Notes: generated by a model from the sequence alone, not told the origin. A stretch of 43,437 bases of DNA from Bacteroidaceae bacterium (GCA_017650045.1 JAGCFP010000058.1:1-43437), one strand, 5' to 3'; positions 34,508-43,226 are shown, numbered from the stretch's first letter. A program made the numbers and translations.

Positions 34508-35051
34508 AATACTTATCCTCTTCCTCATCGATGGTATCTGAAGCAAACTTCAATTCATGCAATGCTCGCAGAGTATTGACCAACTTCTGCCCCCAATAGA
34601 GCCTAAAATTCTCTTGACATAAGGCCAGAGCATCGTGCATGGTCAGATTCAAGCCTTGTCTAAATACAAAAATAAAATTACAGATGTCTTGATAAATATC
34701 AGCCAAATCTTCTGAGATATGCTTAGCTATTGGGGTATCGCTGTACTTCATGTCCTCCATAAACACATCGAGATACACATCATCTTTTGTCAGAATGCGG
34801 GAGATATTGGTACGGATGTATTCATAGTCTTCCTCGGTGACATGTTCTTCCAACAGTTCATTTCCCATGGATTCACAGGCAGGAAGCAGCAAGGCCTTGA
34901 TATAAAGCAAAGGCAAGACTTTCAAAGTGGTATCTATAAACTGGTCTTTCTCAGTAGCTACTGCCTGCTCCATGAGTTTACAGAATTCTGCTGCCACAGT
35001 GACAAAGTCTATCACGTTCCTATCAAATATCGCCTTGCTCTCTTTTGCCAT
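34500..35051 (-). CDS. DUF5063-family protein
   Basis: A 183-residue soluble, helix-rich, acidic protein that I recognise as the Bacteroidetes DUF5063 family (FVTVAAEFCKLMEQA, LPLLYIKALLLPA, EDYEYIRTNISRIL, EDLADIYQDICNFIFVFRQGL, FRLYWGQKLVNTLRALHEL). It ends in an acidic DEEEDKYYD tail. No catalytic motif is apparent. It is first in the operon with the DEDD exonuclease and rlmI, overlapping the former by 8 nt, which hints at a role in RNA metabolism. That link is inference only. The promoter at 35157-35187 leaves a leader of about 100 nt. Confidence 0.85.
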   Translation of the reverse strand: MAKESKAIFDRNVIDFVTVAAEFCKLMEQAVATEKDQFIDTTLKVLPLLYIKALLLPACESMGNELLEEHVTEEDYEYIRTNISRILTKDDVYLDVFMEDMKYSDTPIAKHISEDLADIYQDICNFIFVFRQGLNLTMHDALALCQENFRLYWGQKLVNTLRALHELKFASDTIDEEEDKYYD

Positions 35052-35156
35052 TTCTAATAATTCATGTATTTTTACTGTTTAAAGCTACCAGTAAACGAAG
35101 GCAAAGACAGTAAGAAGTCTTTACTGAATGTGAGTAGCTTCGCATAGTTTTCTTTG

Positions 35157-35187
35157 CAAAGATAATGTAAAAAGAATGTAAAAACAA
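35157..35187 (-). promoter_or_regulatory. Predicted promoter of the DUF5063-exonuclease-rlmI operon
   Basis: On the minus strand TTG (35185-35187), a 20-nt spacer and a perfect -7 box TATCTTTG (35157-35164). Confidence 0.7.
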
Positions 35188-35210
35188 AGTTATAGTAAAA
35201 GAACTCATAC

Positions 35211-35285
35211 CTTTACCCCAAATTCCGCTTCCCTCACGAGGGAATAAAATTTTCCTCACGAGGAAAGTCATTTTCCCTCGGGAGA
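35211..35285 (+). repeat. Three-module palindromic intergenic repeat, right copy
   Basis: Begins CTTTACCCC-AAATT, followed by TTCCCTCACGAGGGAA (35229-35244), TTTCCTCACGAGGAAA (35251-35266) and TTTCCCTCGGGAGA (35272-35285), separated by AT-rich spacers. The first two modules are perfect inverted repeats around a 2-nt centre. This is the same element, in opposite orientation, as the one at 6279-6355. Confidence 0.7.
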
Positions 35286-35315
35286 CTCCGTTTGCAAAGA
35301 AGGCAGAAAAATACG

Positions 35316-35379
35316 CTGTCAACTGTCCACAACTGTCTACCTATAGAGCAAAATGTGGACAGTTGTGGACAGTTGACAG
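35316..35379. repeat. 22-bp perfect inverted repeat with 20-nt loop
   Basis: Arms at 35316-35337 and 35358-35379 are exact reverse complements. Each arm contains repeats of AACTGTC / GACAGTT. On the minus strand the hairpin is followed by GCGTATTTTTC, so it could be a second terminator behind the one at 35411, or a binding site or recombination remnant. Confidence 0.75.
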
Positions 35380-35410
35380 TTAGTTATTGCCTTTTACACC
35401 AAAACAGAAC

Positions 35411-35436
35411 AGGGGCGAACCGTAAGGCTCGCCCCT
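35411..35436 (-). terminator. Intrinsic terminator after susD (35473-37293)
   Basis: An 11-bp stem (35411-35421 with 35426-35436) with a TTAC tetraloop on the minus strand, 36 nt past the SusD stop. One pair is G-U on the minus strand, A-C on the plus. The T-tract is weak (GTTCTGTTTT). Confidence 0.7.
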
Positions 35437-35472
35437 GAATTATAGCTTAGAAGATATGTCTAAACTGAAGGA

Positions 35473-37293
35473 TTACTTCCAGTTCTCATTCTGAACGAAA
35501 CGACCCATAGCGGTCTGAATCTCAGTCTGAGGAATTGGGAAGGTTACCCAGTCAGCAGAATAAGCATTACCGAACTTGCCTGGGAAGAACTGGCCTTCGT
35601 ATTCACGGTAAGCATTCAGCACGTTAGCAACAGTACCCCAACGGGCAATGTCAAACCAACGGTGACCTTCCATACCAAACTCTGCACGCATTTCACGAGC
35701 TAAAGCGGTCTTTGCCTCTTCTTTGCTAGCAAAGTTAGTATACAGACCAATCTTATAGGTAGCAGCTGCACCAGTCTTAGTCTCACCATTTACAAGGTCG
35801 GTAAATGTCTTACCTGCAGCAGGATTCTCGATAAAGCTGTTAGCAGCACGTGCACGTACCTTATTAATCAAAGTCAGAGCAGTACCCAGATCACCTTCTT
35901 CGATGGCACATTCAGCACGCATCAACAGGATGTCAGCGAAACGGATTACGTGGTAGTTAGCAGCATTTGAACTGATGGCAGTAGCCACAGCCGTAGAACC
36001 ACGGTCAGCCTTGCGGTGCTGATACTTGATGTTCATCTGAAGACCACCATTGGTGTAGTCACGTACCCAACCGTTCAACTCGGTAGGAATACCATAATCC
36101 AGATAAGGAACTCCGAAACGACCTGCGCAGTAGTCCAAACGTGGATCAACAGGAGTATCCAGGTCAGTTACAATCTTACCATCTTCGATAGTAGTCAAAG
36201 GATCAAAATCAGTATAGTTAGCCAAAGGCAGACCATTAGCGTCAACCATGAAGCTGTTTACAAACTCGTAAGTTGGCTGATAGAAACCCCAACCACCAAT
36301 ACCCAGAGCACCAGGAGAACCAGGAGCAGGGTTAGAGATGATGGCATTAGAATCGGTCTGAGTACCGCTGATTACCAACTGAACATCGAATACAGACTCA
36401 CCAGTCCAGTCAGAAGTGTTAGCATTATTGAACAACTCAGCATAAGTGTCGGCCAAACGGAACTTCTCACCTCTTGCATCTACACCATTATTGATAATAT
36501 CATCCAGCAGCGCCTTGGCATCTGCCCAATGATTTGCAGAAGCGTTCTTACCATTAAATGGAGAAGACCAATAAACATACAACTTAGCAAGCATGGCCTT
36601 GGCCATCCATGAAGTAGCACGACCCAATTGATTCTTTCCATATCCAGCAGATGTCCATGTTGCAGGAAGTCCAGCAGCAGCGTCCTTAAGATCCTGCTCA
36701 ACCAGATTCCAAATGTAAACATAGTTACCACTCTCATCAACATTTGACACCACTGGGTCTGTAGATGCCTGATAGTCCTCCAAAGTCACATAAGGAATGG
36801 CGGCACCGAACATACGGATACCTTCAAACATCCAAACACCCTTGATGAACTTAGCCTGGGCAATGATTTGGTCAGGGTTGGCAATCTTATCGCCAGCCTT
36901 GCCTACCATGTCAATCACGTTGTTGCAACGTTTTACAGCTTCATAAATGCCTGCCCACTTACCCTGAATGTAGGAGTTAGCAGCAGAAAATGAATAAACC
37001 TCGATAGCGGTGAAGTCAGACTGGTCTGAAGACTGAGATCCCTTGTTGGCATCAGCACCTGCAACGTCACCGAAGCAGTAGTTAGCCAGAGAAGCATAAC
37101 CCATCCAACCGGTCTGGTTCATGTTGTTCAGAGAAGCATAAGCACCTGTCAGCACCATGTCAATACCGCTCTCAGTGGTCAGCGTACCCTCAGACACAGA
37201 ACCAGCAGGGTCGAGTACCAGGAAGTCGTCGCCGCAACTGCTCATAGTCAGGGTAGCAAGTGCCATTGCTGAATATAATATTGCTTTTTTCAT
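35473..37293 (-). CDS. SusD-family surface glycan-binding lipoprotein
   Basis: About 606 residues, paralogous to the SusD at 534-2396 (shared CGDDFL-LDPAGSVSEGTL, INKVRARAANS, REMRAEFGMEGHRWFDIARWG, FPIPQTEIQTAMGRFVQNENWK). The signal MKKAILYSAMALATLTMSSC-GDD has a lipobox cysteine and acidic +3/+4 residues. The open frame extends four codons further to a TTG at 37305; the ATG at 37293 is homologous to the start of the first SusD and is chosen. Its SusC partner ends at 37420. The 126-nt spacer contains a folded GC-rich element. It is followed by a terminator. The ligand is unknown. Confidence 0.95.
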   Translation of the reverse strand: MKKAILYSAMALATLTMSSCGDDFLVLDPAGSVSEGTLTTESGIDMVLTGAYASLNNMNQTGWMGYASLANYCFGDVAGADANKGSQSSDQSDFTAIEVYSFSAANSYIQGKWAGIYEAVKRCNNVIDMVGKAGDKIANPDQIIAQAKFIKGVWMFEGIRMFGAAIPYVTLEDYQASTDPVVSNVDESGNYVYIWNLVEQDLKDAAAGLPATWTSAGYGKNQLGRATSWMAKAMLAKLYVYWSSPFNGKNASANHWADAKALLDDIINNGVDARGEKFRLADTYAELFNNANTSDWTGESVFDVQLVISGTQTDSNAIISNPAPGSPGALGIGGWGFYQPTYEFVNSFMVDANGLPLANYTDFDPLTTIEDGKIVTDLDTPVDPRLDYCAGRFGVPYLDYGIPTELNGWVRDYTNGGLQMNIKYQHRKADRGSTAVATAISSNAANYHVIRFADILLMRAECAIEEGDLGTALTLINKVRARAANSFIENPAAGKTFTDLVNGETKTGAAATYKIGLYTNFASKEEAKTALAREMRAEFGMEGHRWFDIARWGTVANVLNAYREYEGQFFPGKFGNAYSADWVTFPIPQTEIQTAMGRFVQNENWK

Positions 37294-37340
37294 ATTGTAT
37301 TTCAATTTAAAAGTTTTAATTTGTTAAACCTTTCTTCTTT

Positions 37341-37417
37341 TAATGAACTCTCCTTGAATGCCCCTCCCTCGATTGGGAGGGGCCGGGAGAAACTATCTTT
37401 TGGTAGTCAGTTCATTA
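37341..37417 (-). repeat. Folded palindromic element between susC and susD
   Basis: Outer 9-bp pairing TAATGAACT/AGTTCATTA (37341-37349 with 37409-37417) encloses an 8-bp GC hairpin CCCCTCCC/GGGAGGGG (37361-37368 with 37375-37382) and a second hairpin ACTATC-TTTT-GGTAGT. A related but diverged element lies in the other susC-susD spacer near 43227. It is probably an RNA structure tuning susD versus susC expression, or a REP-like repeat. Confidence 0.6.
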
Positions 37418-37419
37418 AA

Positions 37420-40400
37420 TTAGAAGTCGATATTCACACCGAACAAGTACTGACGTGGCATACCGTATGCACCATAGTCGATACCCTTAGACTGGTCACC
37501 TGATACGTTATTAACTTCAGGATCCAGACCTTCGTAACCAGTGATAGTGAATACGTTAGACAGCTGGAAGTACAGGCGGATGCGAGACAGAGTCAGCTTC
37601 TGAACCACCTTGCGTGGCAGAGTGTAACCCAGGGTCAGAGTCTGCATACGCAGGTAAGAACCGTCGGTTACATAGTCAGAGTGTGACTGAGTGTTCTCAG
37701 CGTGAGTATCACCGAATACCCACAATGGCAGAGTTCCGTTAGGATTGCTTGGGCTCCATGCGTTGTTTACACGCTCGTAGCTGTATACGTTACCAAGGTT
37801 ACCCCACAGAGTATAGTACTCATAGTGCTTATAGATATCGTTACCCAATGAGTAGTACAGGTAAGTGCTCAGATCCCAGTTCTTCCAGTTCAGGCTGAGA
37901 TTAACACCACCTGTCAGGTCTGGATGAGGATTACCGATGATGGTACGGTCGTCAGCATTTACCTTGCCGTCACCATTGATGTCTTTCCACTTGTAGTGAC
38001 CTACGTAGTTCTTTGCTGTAGGTTTAACCTCTGTTCCGTCAGGAAGAGTACCGCCAGTAAGGTAGATCATGTCAGTAACACCGTAAGGCAGAGTGCCGTA
38101 GCTAAGTACTTCGCTCTCGCTCTTATAGATACCATCGTCTACATAACCGTAGAACATACCAACAGGCTGACCAACGGTAGTGATAGTCATCTGAGAAATA
38201 CGAGAAGAGTAGAACAGGTCAGAAGCACCCAGTTTCACAACTTCATTCTTGTACCAAGATGCGTTGGCGTTGATGTTGTAAGACACCTGACCGATCTTGT
38301 CTCTCCAACCAATTGAGAAGTCGATACCGGTGTTCTTGATTTTACCCTGGTTGGTATTAGGCTTAGAAGCGGCACCTGACAGAGTAGTCCAAGAAGCTGG
38401 AACCAGCATGTCGGAAGTATTCTTGATATAGAAGTCGAAGGTTGAAGTCAGTCTGTTGTTCAAGGCTGTCAGGTCATAACCTACGTTGAACATCTTGATG
38501 GTCTCCCACTTAGCGTTCTTGTCACCCAAAGCTGAGATACCATAACCAGTAGCAGCAGAAGTATTGTCACCAACGATACCATAGAGGTAACGGGTTGGGT
38601 TAGAATACTGGAATGCGTAGTTGTAAGCACCGATGTTAGAGTTACCAGTTGTACCGTAACCAGCGCGGAGCTTCAAGTCATCCAACCAAGTTTCATGTGC
38701 CTTAGCCATGAATGGCTCGTCAGAAATACGCCAACCAAGAGAAATTGATGGGAAGGTACCCCAACGGTTAGCCTCTGCAAACTTAGAAGAAGCATCACGA
38801 CGAATGGTAGCTGTTACCAGATACTTGCCCATGTAAGAGTAGTCCAAACGTCCGAAGAGACCAAACATGGTATTCACAGAACCCATGCCACCACCGTTAC
38901 CCAGTGAAGAAGTACCACCATTACCGATGGTCCAAGTGTTGGTGTCATCCTCGAACACATAGTCGTTACGCCATGCGCTGATGTTGCGACCGATACCCAT
39001 CTTCAAGGCCTCGGTACCACCCAATACTGTAAAGTCATGGTTCTCAGCTACAGTAAACTTATACTGTGCGGTATTGGTCCACTGCCAACCAAAGCCCCAA
39101 GAACCGTTCTCAGACAACTGGTTGCGTGAGCGACCTTCCTTATCATACATAATAGAGATCTTGCCCATTGACAAACCCCAACCGCCGTTCAGGTTCACAG
39201 CGAACTGAGAGCGGAGAGTCAGACCCTTGATCCATGGATCCTTCAACTCTGCGAAGAAGGAAGACTGCAGACGGAAGTTACGGTTCCAGTTGTCATAGCC
39301 ATTTACCACGCTTGACAAAGCAGATACGTTACGACCACCATTACCCTGAGAACCAGCGAAATCGCCACCTACGTTGTAGGCAGGAACCCATGAGTTCATG
39401 GTGTAGGTCTGACCGAAGGTAGAACCATCACCCTGTCCACCACGCTCACCACGCGTCAGCATGATAGCTGCATTGGTGTTCTGACCTACCGTGAAGTGCT
39501 TGGAAGGATTGAAGGTGGTGTTCACACGGAGTGAGTAGCGCTCGAAGCTTGAACCCTTGATCGTACCGTTACGGTCCTGATAAGCGAATGACATAGAGTA
39601 CTGACCCTTTTCGCCACCGCCCATCACTGACAGCTCGTGGTTCTGTGACCAACCAGTCTGAGTAACAAGGTCGTACCAATCTGTACCACGACGAGCCTCT
39701 TCTTCAGTACCATGGAGTATTTCCTTAATATAGTAGTATGAAGACAATGCATATGAGTCACCGCCATTTGGCTTGTAAGCCTCAACCATACCCTCGTATG
39801 AGCCGAAACGTGCCATAGCTTCATTCTTGCTCAAACCTGCCGGAACAATGGTGTAAGGCATGTTGTTCTCAATGCTCATGCCTACGTAATTGCCGTTAGC
39901 ATCGTAAGCTGAACCGAACTGCTGATGACCTACTTTAAGTGGGTCGCCATCACGAACATCTACCAGGTTCTTCTGGCCCAGACCAATAGCCATCATGTAG
40001 TCGTATGCACCAAGAGTGGTGAAGCCGTCATTGGCCATGGTTGAAGCACTGATGTAACCAGAGTAAGATACGCGTACCTTGCCCTCCTTGTTACCCTGCT
40101 TAGTGGTGATGATGATCACACCGTTAGCAGCACGGGCACCGTAGATAGCGGTAGCTGCAGCATCCTTCAATACCTGGAAAGAATCGATATCGTTAGGGTT
40201 CACTGAGTTAACGTCTACACCCTGAACACCATCCACGATGATCAGAGGGTCAGAACCGTTCACACCACCGACACCACGTACACGGATAGTCGTTGATGCA
40301 CCAGGAGCACCACCACCGGATACATACACACCGGCTGCACGGCCCTGCAATGCCTCAGAGAAAGTAGCCACAGGCTGCTCAGCAATAGCATCACGAGATA

Positions 40401-40836
40401 CGACTGCCACAGAACCCGTAATATCCTTCTTGGCCTGTGTACCATAACCTACTACTACGACCTCTTCCAAAGTCTCAGAATCTTCGCGAAGTAAAACGTC
40501 CAAAGTAGTCTGATTGTTCTGCAAAGCGATTTCCTGAGTCACATAACCTACGTAAGAAACCACAATAGTAGCGTTGTTTGGAACGCCCTGAATCACGGCT
40601 ACACCGTCCATATTGGTGATACCACCGATCGTAGTACCTTTCACCAATACGTTGGCACCGATAACCTCTCCCAGTGCATCCTTTACAGTTACGGTCACTG
40701 TACGACCGTTCTGCTGGATACCCTCAATGCCTGTTGACTCGTTCACTGCTGCTGAAGCGCTCATAGGCATGCAAACAGCAAGGAACAGAGGCAATGCGCA
40801 TAATCCTAAATGTTTTTTCAAAAGATTGTTTCTCAT
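37420..40836 (-). CDS. SusC-family TonB-dependent outer-membrane transporter
   Basis: A complete 1138-residue SusC porin with a signal peptide (cleaved near SASA), a carboxypeptidase-regulatory-like domain, a TonB-box-like ETLEEVVVVGYGTQ, a plug ending YGARAANGVIIITTKQG, and a barrel ending YLFGVNIDF. No STN domain is present. It is the paralogue of the protein at 2454-5825: the first 160 residues are almost identical, while extracellular-loop regions differ, as expected for transporters with different ligands. It pairs with the SusD at 35473-37293. Its upstream region lacks the GACAAT repeats seen before the other two SusC starts, so it is probably controlled differently. Confidence 0.96.
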   Translation of the reverse strand: MRNNLLKKHLGLCALPLFLAVCMPMSASAAVNESTGIEGIQQNGRTVTVTVKDALGEVIGANVLVKGTTIGGITNMDGVAVIQGVPNNATIVVSYVGYVTQEIALQNNQTTLDVLLREDSETLEEVVVVGYGTQAKKDITGSVAVVSRDAIAEQPVATFSEALQGRAAGVYVSGGGAPGASTTIRVRGVGGVNGSDPLIIVDGVQGVDVNSVNPNDIDSFQVLKDAAATAIYGARAANGVIIITTKQGNKEGKVRVSYSGYISASTMANDGFTTLGAYDYMMAIGLGQKNLVDVRDGDPLKVGHQQFGSAYDANGNYVGMSIENNMPYTIVPAGLSKNEAMARFGSYEGMVEAYKPNGGDSYALSSYYYIKEILHGTEEEARRGTDWYDLVTQTGWSQNHELSVMGGGEKGQYSMSFAYQDRNGTIKGSSFERYSLRVNTTFNPSKHFTVGQNTNAAIMLTRGERGGQGDGSTFGQTYTMNSWVPAYNVGGDFAGSQGNGGRNVSALSSVVNGYDNWNRNFRLQSSFFAELKDPWIKGLTLRSQFAVNLNGGWGLSMGKISIMYDKEGRSRNQLSENGSWGFGWQWTNTAQYKFTVAENHDFTVLGGTEALKMGIGRNISAWRNDYVFEDDTNTWTIGNGGTSSLGNGGGMGSVNTMFGLFGRLDYSYMGKYLVTATIRRDASSKFAEANRWGTFPSISLGWRISDEPFMAKAHETWLDDLKLRAGYGTTGNSNIGAYNYAFQYSNPTRYLYGIVGDNTSAATGYGISALGDKNAKWETIKMFNVGYDLTALNNRLTSTFDFYIKNTSDMLVPASWTTLSGAASKPNTNQGKIKNTGIDFSIGWRDKIGQVSYNINANASWYKNEVVKLGASDLFYSSRISQMTITTVGQPVGMFYGYVDDGIYKSESEVLSYGTLPYGVTDMIYLTGGTLPDGTEVKPTAKNYVGHYKWKDINGDGKVNADDRTIIGNPHPDLTGGVNLSLNWKNWDLSTYLYYSLGNDIYKHYEYYTLWGNLGNVYSYERVNNAWSPSNPNGTLPLWVFGDTHAENTQSHSDYVTDGSYLRMQTLTLGYTLPRKVVQKLTLSRIRLYFQLSNVFTITGYEGLDPEVNNVSGDQSKGIDYGAYGMPRQYLFGVNIDF

Positions 40837-40894
40837 ATCTTTCTAATGTAAGGTTAATAATACATTTATTAATGTTAGTTCTTTATTAAAATGT

Positions 40895-40911
40895 TGACAG
40901 ACTAACTGTCA
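40895..40911. promoter_or_regulatory. Inverted repeat TGACAG-N5-CTGTCA in the susC leader or promoter
   Basis: A perfect 6-bp inverted repeat with a 5-nt centre, about 60-75 nt before the susC ATG. It could be a protein-binding operator or a small hairpin in the 5' leader. Confidence 0.4.
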
Positions 40912-41139
40912 TGATTGTTTGGTGTTTTTAAGTATCAGTTTTGTTTCATAGGCAATAAATGGTCATTTTTAATTGTTAATACTATTGTTTAATCTATTAT
41001 TAATCATTTTTAATACCTATGCATACTCATTGAATCTTTGTTAAGGACACAATAAGCACGCAGTATAACATCATTATTTATAGGAAGTTAGCTATACGCC
41101 AACCCCTATTATCAAGCATAATCCTCCTTTTTAACTTGC

Positions 41140-41147
41140 CAAAGTTA
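41140..41147 (-). promoter_or_regulatory. Candidate -7 box for susC (37420-40836)
   Basis: TAACTTTG on the minus strand matches the consensus, but no TTG is found at the right distance. If used, the leader would be nearly 300 nt. Confidence 0.4.
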
Positions 41148-41226
41148 CAAAAATTTTAATAACAAAACATTATTTTGCTTTTTTTTTTCAATAATCGTTT
41201 TATTTAGATATTTTTTAAATAATTAC

Positions 41227-41257
41227 AAAAAAGGAGCATGCCTTACGACATGCTCCT
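41227..41257 (-). terminator. Intrinsic terminator after susD (41282-43165)
   Basis: A 9-bp perfect stem AGGAGCATG/CATGCTCCT (41232-41240 with 41249-41257), extended on the minus strand by a U-G and a C-G pair to a GTAA tetraloop, then a run of T (TTTTTTGTAATT). It lies 24 nt past the SusD stop. Confidence 0.85.
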
Positions 41258-41281
41258 CTAAACTATTGCTTAATTAAAGAT

Positions 41282-43165
41282 TTATTTCCAAGCGGAGTTC
41301 TGAACCAGCTTACCCTGCATGGTAATAATTTCAGAAGTTGGGAGTGGGAACATCACCCATTTAGCATTGTAGGTCTTACCTACATACTTCACCAGGAAGT
41401 TAGACTCATAGTTGATGAAGTTCTGAACCTCAGGTTGAGCCATACCCCAGCGAGCCAGATCGAACCAGCGGTGGCCTTCCAGTGCCAACTCCATGTGACG
41501 CTCGGCGATCAAGGCCTGTCTTGCATCTGTTCCAGCTGGCCACAGACCGATACGGTAGTTACCGGCTGCACCTTCCTTCACTGTGCCGTTTACCAAGTCT
41601 TCCAGTACGTATGGACCACCAGAGGTAGTAGCGTCAGCCTTCACATATGAGTTGGCTGCACGGGCACGTACCTTATTAATGTATTCCAAAGCAGTAGCGT
41701 TGTCACCTGTCTCGATGCAGCACTCAGCATACAGCAGATAGATGTCGGCCAAGCGGATCAGGTGGTGGTTCTTAGAAGATGAACCTGTTGAATTACTGTT
41801 ACTGAAGCCACTGGACTTGTCAGCCTTTGAAGGCATGTACTTCTTGTTCAGGAAGTAACCACCGTTTGAGGTTGAACGTACCCAACCATCCACTGTGGTA
41901 GGAGTACCCCAGTCATAGTAAGGAACACCGAAACGACCTACGCAAACATCCAGACGAGGGTCTACGAAGACATCCAATTGGGTATTGATAAGCTCCTTCA
42001 TCTTCAGGTTACCCTCATCGTCATACTGCTCCTTGCCGTCCTTGTCCAGATCGGGCACCTTAGCAGGTTTAGACATAGTGTCACCCAGATCGCTTACTGG
42101 CAGACCGTTGGCATCTACCTTCATGGAAGAAGTCAGGTATACTGAAGGCTGGAAGAAACCCCAACCACCACCGAGGGCACCTGCCATAGCGATGTGAGAA
42201 CCACCGAGCAGAGCTGATGGGTTGTTGTTAGAAGTACCTACGATCACAGCCTGGATGTCGAATACTGACTCACCAGTCCAGTCACTCTTACCAGCTGTCC
42301 AGAGATCGCTATAATTCTCAGCCAGTTTGAACTTGTTACCCTTGGAGTCCACACCACTGTTGATAATCTGTTCCAACAGAGACTTAGCAGCAGCCCAGTT
42401 ACTGGTCTTGCCCGCACCGTTCTCAGCACCAGTGTATGGAGAAGCCTGATAAATCATCACCTTTGCCTTATAAGCAGCGGCTGCCCACTTGTTGGCACGG
42501 CCTACCTGGTTAGATGGCCAGGTCTCAGGCAGGTTGTTCATCGCATAGTCAAAATCGGAAATGATATTATCCCAAATGTAGATGTAGTTACCATTCTCGT
42601 CCACGTTGCTTATCATTGGGTCGGTGCTTGCGATTGAAGATTCATAGTCAACGTAAGGAACGGCAGCACCGAAGATCTTCACAGCCTCGAAGTGGAACAG
42701 ACCGCGCAGGAAAGCAGTCTGAGCCTTTACGAGAGTAAGGTCTGCCTCACTGATCTTGCCGGCCTCGGCGGTCATGTTAGCGATACGCTCGGCATCGTTG
42801 GCATATTTCACACCGTCATATACATAGCGGTACTTACTACGCAGATAGCCGTTGGCCGCATTGAAAGAGTAAGTCTCAATCTCCGTAAAGTCTGACTGGT
42901 CGGCAAACTCAGAACCCTTATTGGCATCACCGCCGAAGCAGTCACCATAGGTATAGTTTACCAATGGGCAGGAGAAATAGTCACGGCCTGGGGCATACAG
43001 GTTGGCGTATGCCTTTGTCAGTACATAGTCCACACCTTGTGCATCCATCAATGTTGACTCAGTCACAACACCCACAGGCTCCAGCAACAGGAAGTCGTCG
43101 CCACAGCTGCTCATGGTCATCGTAGCTGCCAACGCCATAGCTGAGTATAATAATGTTTTTTTCAT
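41282..43165 (-). CDS. SusD-family surface glycan-binding lipoprotein
   Basis: About 627 residues. The signal is MKKTLLYSAMALAATMTMSSC-GDD. SusD features include GRANKWAAAAYKAKVMIYQASPYTG, HLIRLADIYLLYAECCIETGD, INKVRARAANS, AERHMELALEGHRWFDLARWG and FPLPTSEIITMQGKLVQNSAWK. It is more divergent from the other two SusD proteins than they are from each other, for example LLEPVGVVTESTL in place of LDPAGSVSEGTL. The frame opens at a TTG (43177), but the ATG at 43165 is chosen by homology. The partner SusC ends 121 nt upstream at 43287 and is cut by the window edge. Confidence 0.95.
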   Translation of the reverse strand: MKKTLLYSAMALAATMTMSSCGDDFLLLEPVGVVTESTLMDAQGVDYVLTKAYANLYAPGRDYFSCPLVNYTYGDCFGGDANKGSEFADQSDFTEIETYSFNAANGYLRSKYRYVYDGVKYANDAERIANMTAEAGKISEADLTLVKAQTAFLRGLFHFEAVKIFGAAVPYVDYESSIASTDPMISNVDENGNYIYIWDNIISDFDYAMNNLPETWPSNQVGRANKWAAAAYKAKVMIYQASPYTGAENGAGKTSNWAAAKSLLEQIINSGVDSKGNKFKLAENYSDLWTAGKSDWTGESVFDIQAVIVGTSNNNPSALLGGSHIAMAGALGGGWGFFQPSVYLTSSMKVDANGLPVSDLGDTMSKPAKVPDLDKDGKEQYDDEGNLKMKELINTQLDVFVDPRLDVCVGRFGVPYYDWGTPTTVDGWVRSTSNGGYFLNKKYMPSKADKSSGFSNSNSTGSSSKNHHLIRLADIYLLYAECCIETGDNATALEYINKVRARAANSYVKADATTSGGPYVLEDLVNGTVKEGAAGNYRIGLWPAGTDARQALIAERHMELALEGHRWFDLARWGMAQPEVQNFINYESNFLVKYVGKTYNAKWVMFPLPTSEIITMQGKLVQNSAWK

Positions 43166-43226
43166 ACTGTATTTCAATTTTAAGTTTTATATAATTAAAC
43201 TACTTCCTTTTAGCCCTTCCTGTATT

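Larger units (their letters stand above)
35052..35472. other. 421-bp gene-free interval with promoter, structured leader, two repeat elements and terminator
   Basis: From left to right: the DUF5063 leader (35052-35150), with an outer 7-bp pairing AAGCTAC/GTAGCTT (35082-35088 with 35134-35140) enclosing a 6-bp hairpin (35108-35113 with 35121-35126); its promoter (35157-35187); the palindromic repeat (35211-35285); a 22-bp perfect inverted repeat (35316-35379); and the susD terminator (35411-35436). An 86-codon open frame on the minus strand (35062-35322) crosses all these and is judged spurious. Confidence 0.7.
40837..41281. other. 445-bp gene-free interval: long susC leader, promoter, terminator
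   Basis: AT-rich. On the minus strand it holds the terminator of the upstream susD (41227-41257), a perfect -7 box (41140-41147), and a TGACAG-N5-CTGTCA inverted repeat (40895-40911). A weaker second -7 candidate, TACTTAAA with a TTG 18 nt upstream, lies around 40940. The GACAAT direct-repeat promoter of the other two SusC genes is absent. No gene is seen. Confidence 0.6.

Noticed and set aside
35062-35322. 86-codon open frame on the minus strand
   Set aside because: It runs through a promoter, a structured leader and the palindromic repeat element; composition is not protein-like and there is no start signal.
36016-36612. 198-codon open frame on the plus strand
   Set aside because: It is antisense to susD and made possible by the codon pattern of that gene; no independent support.
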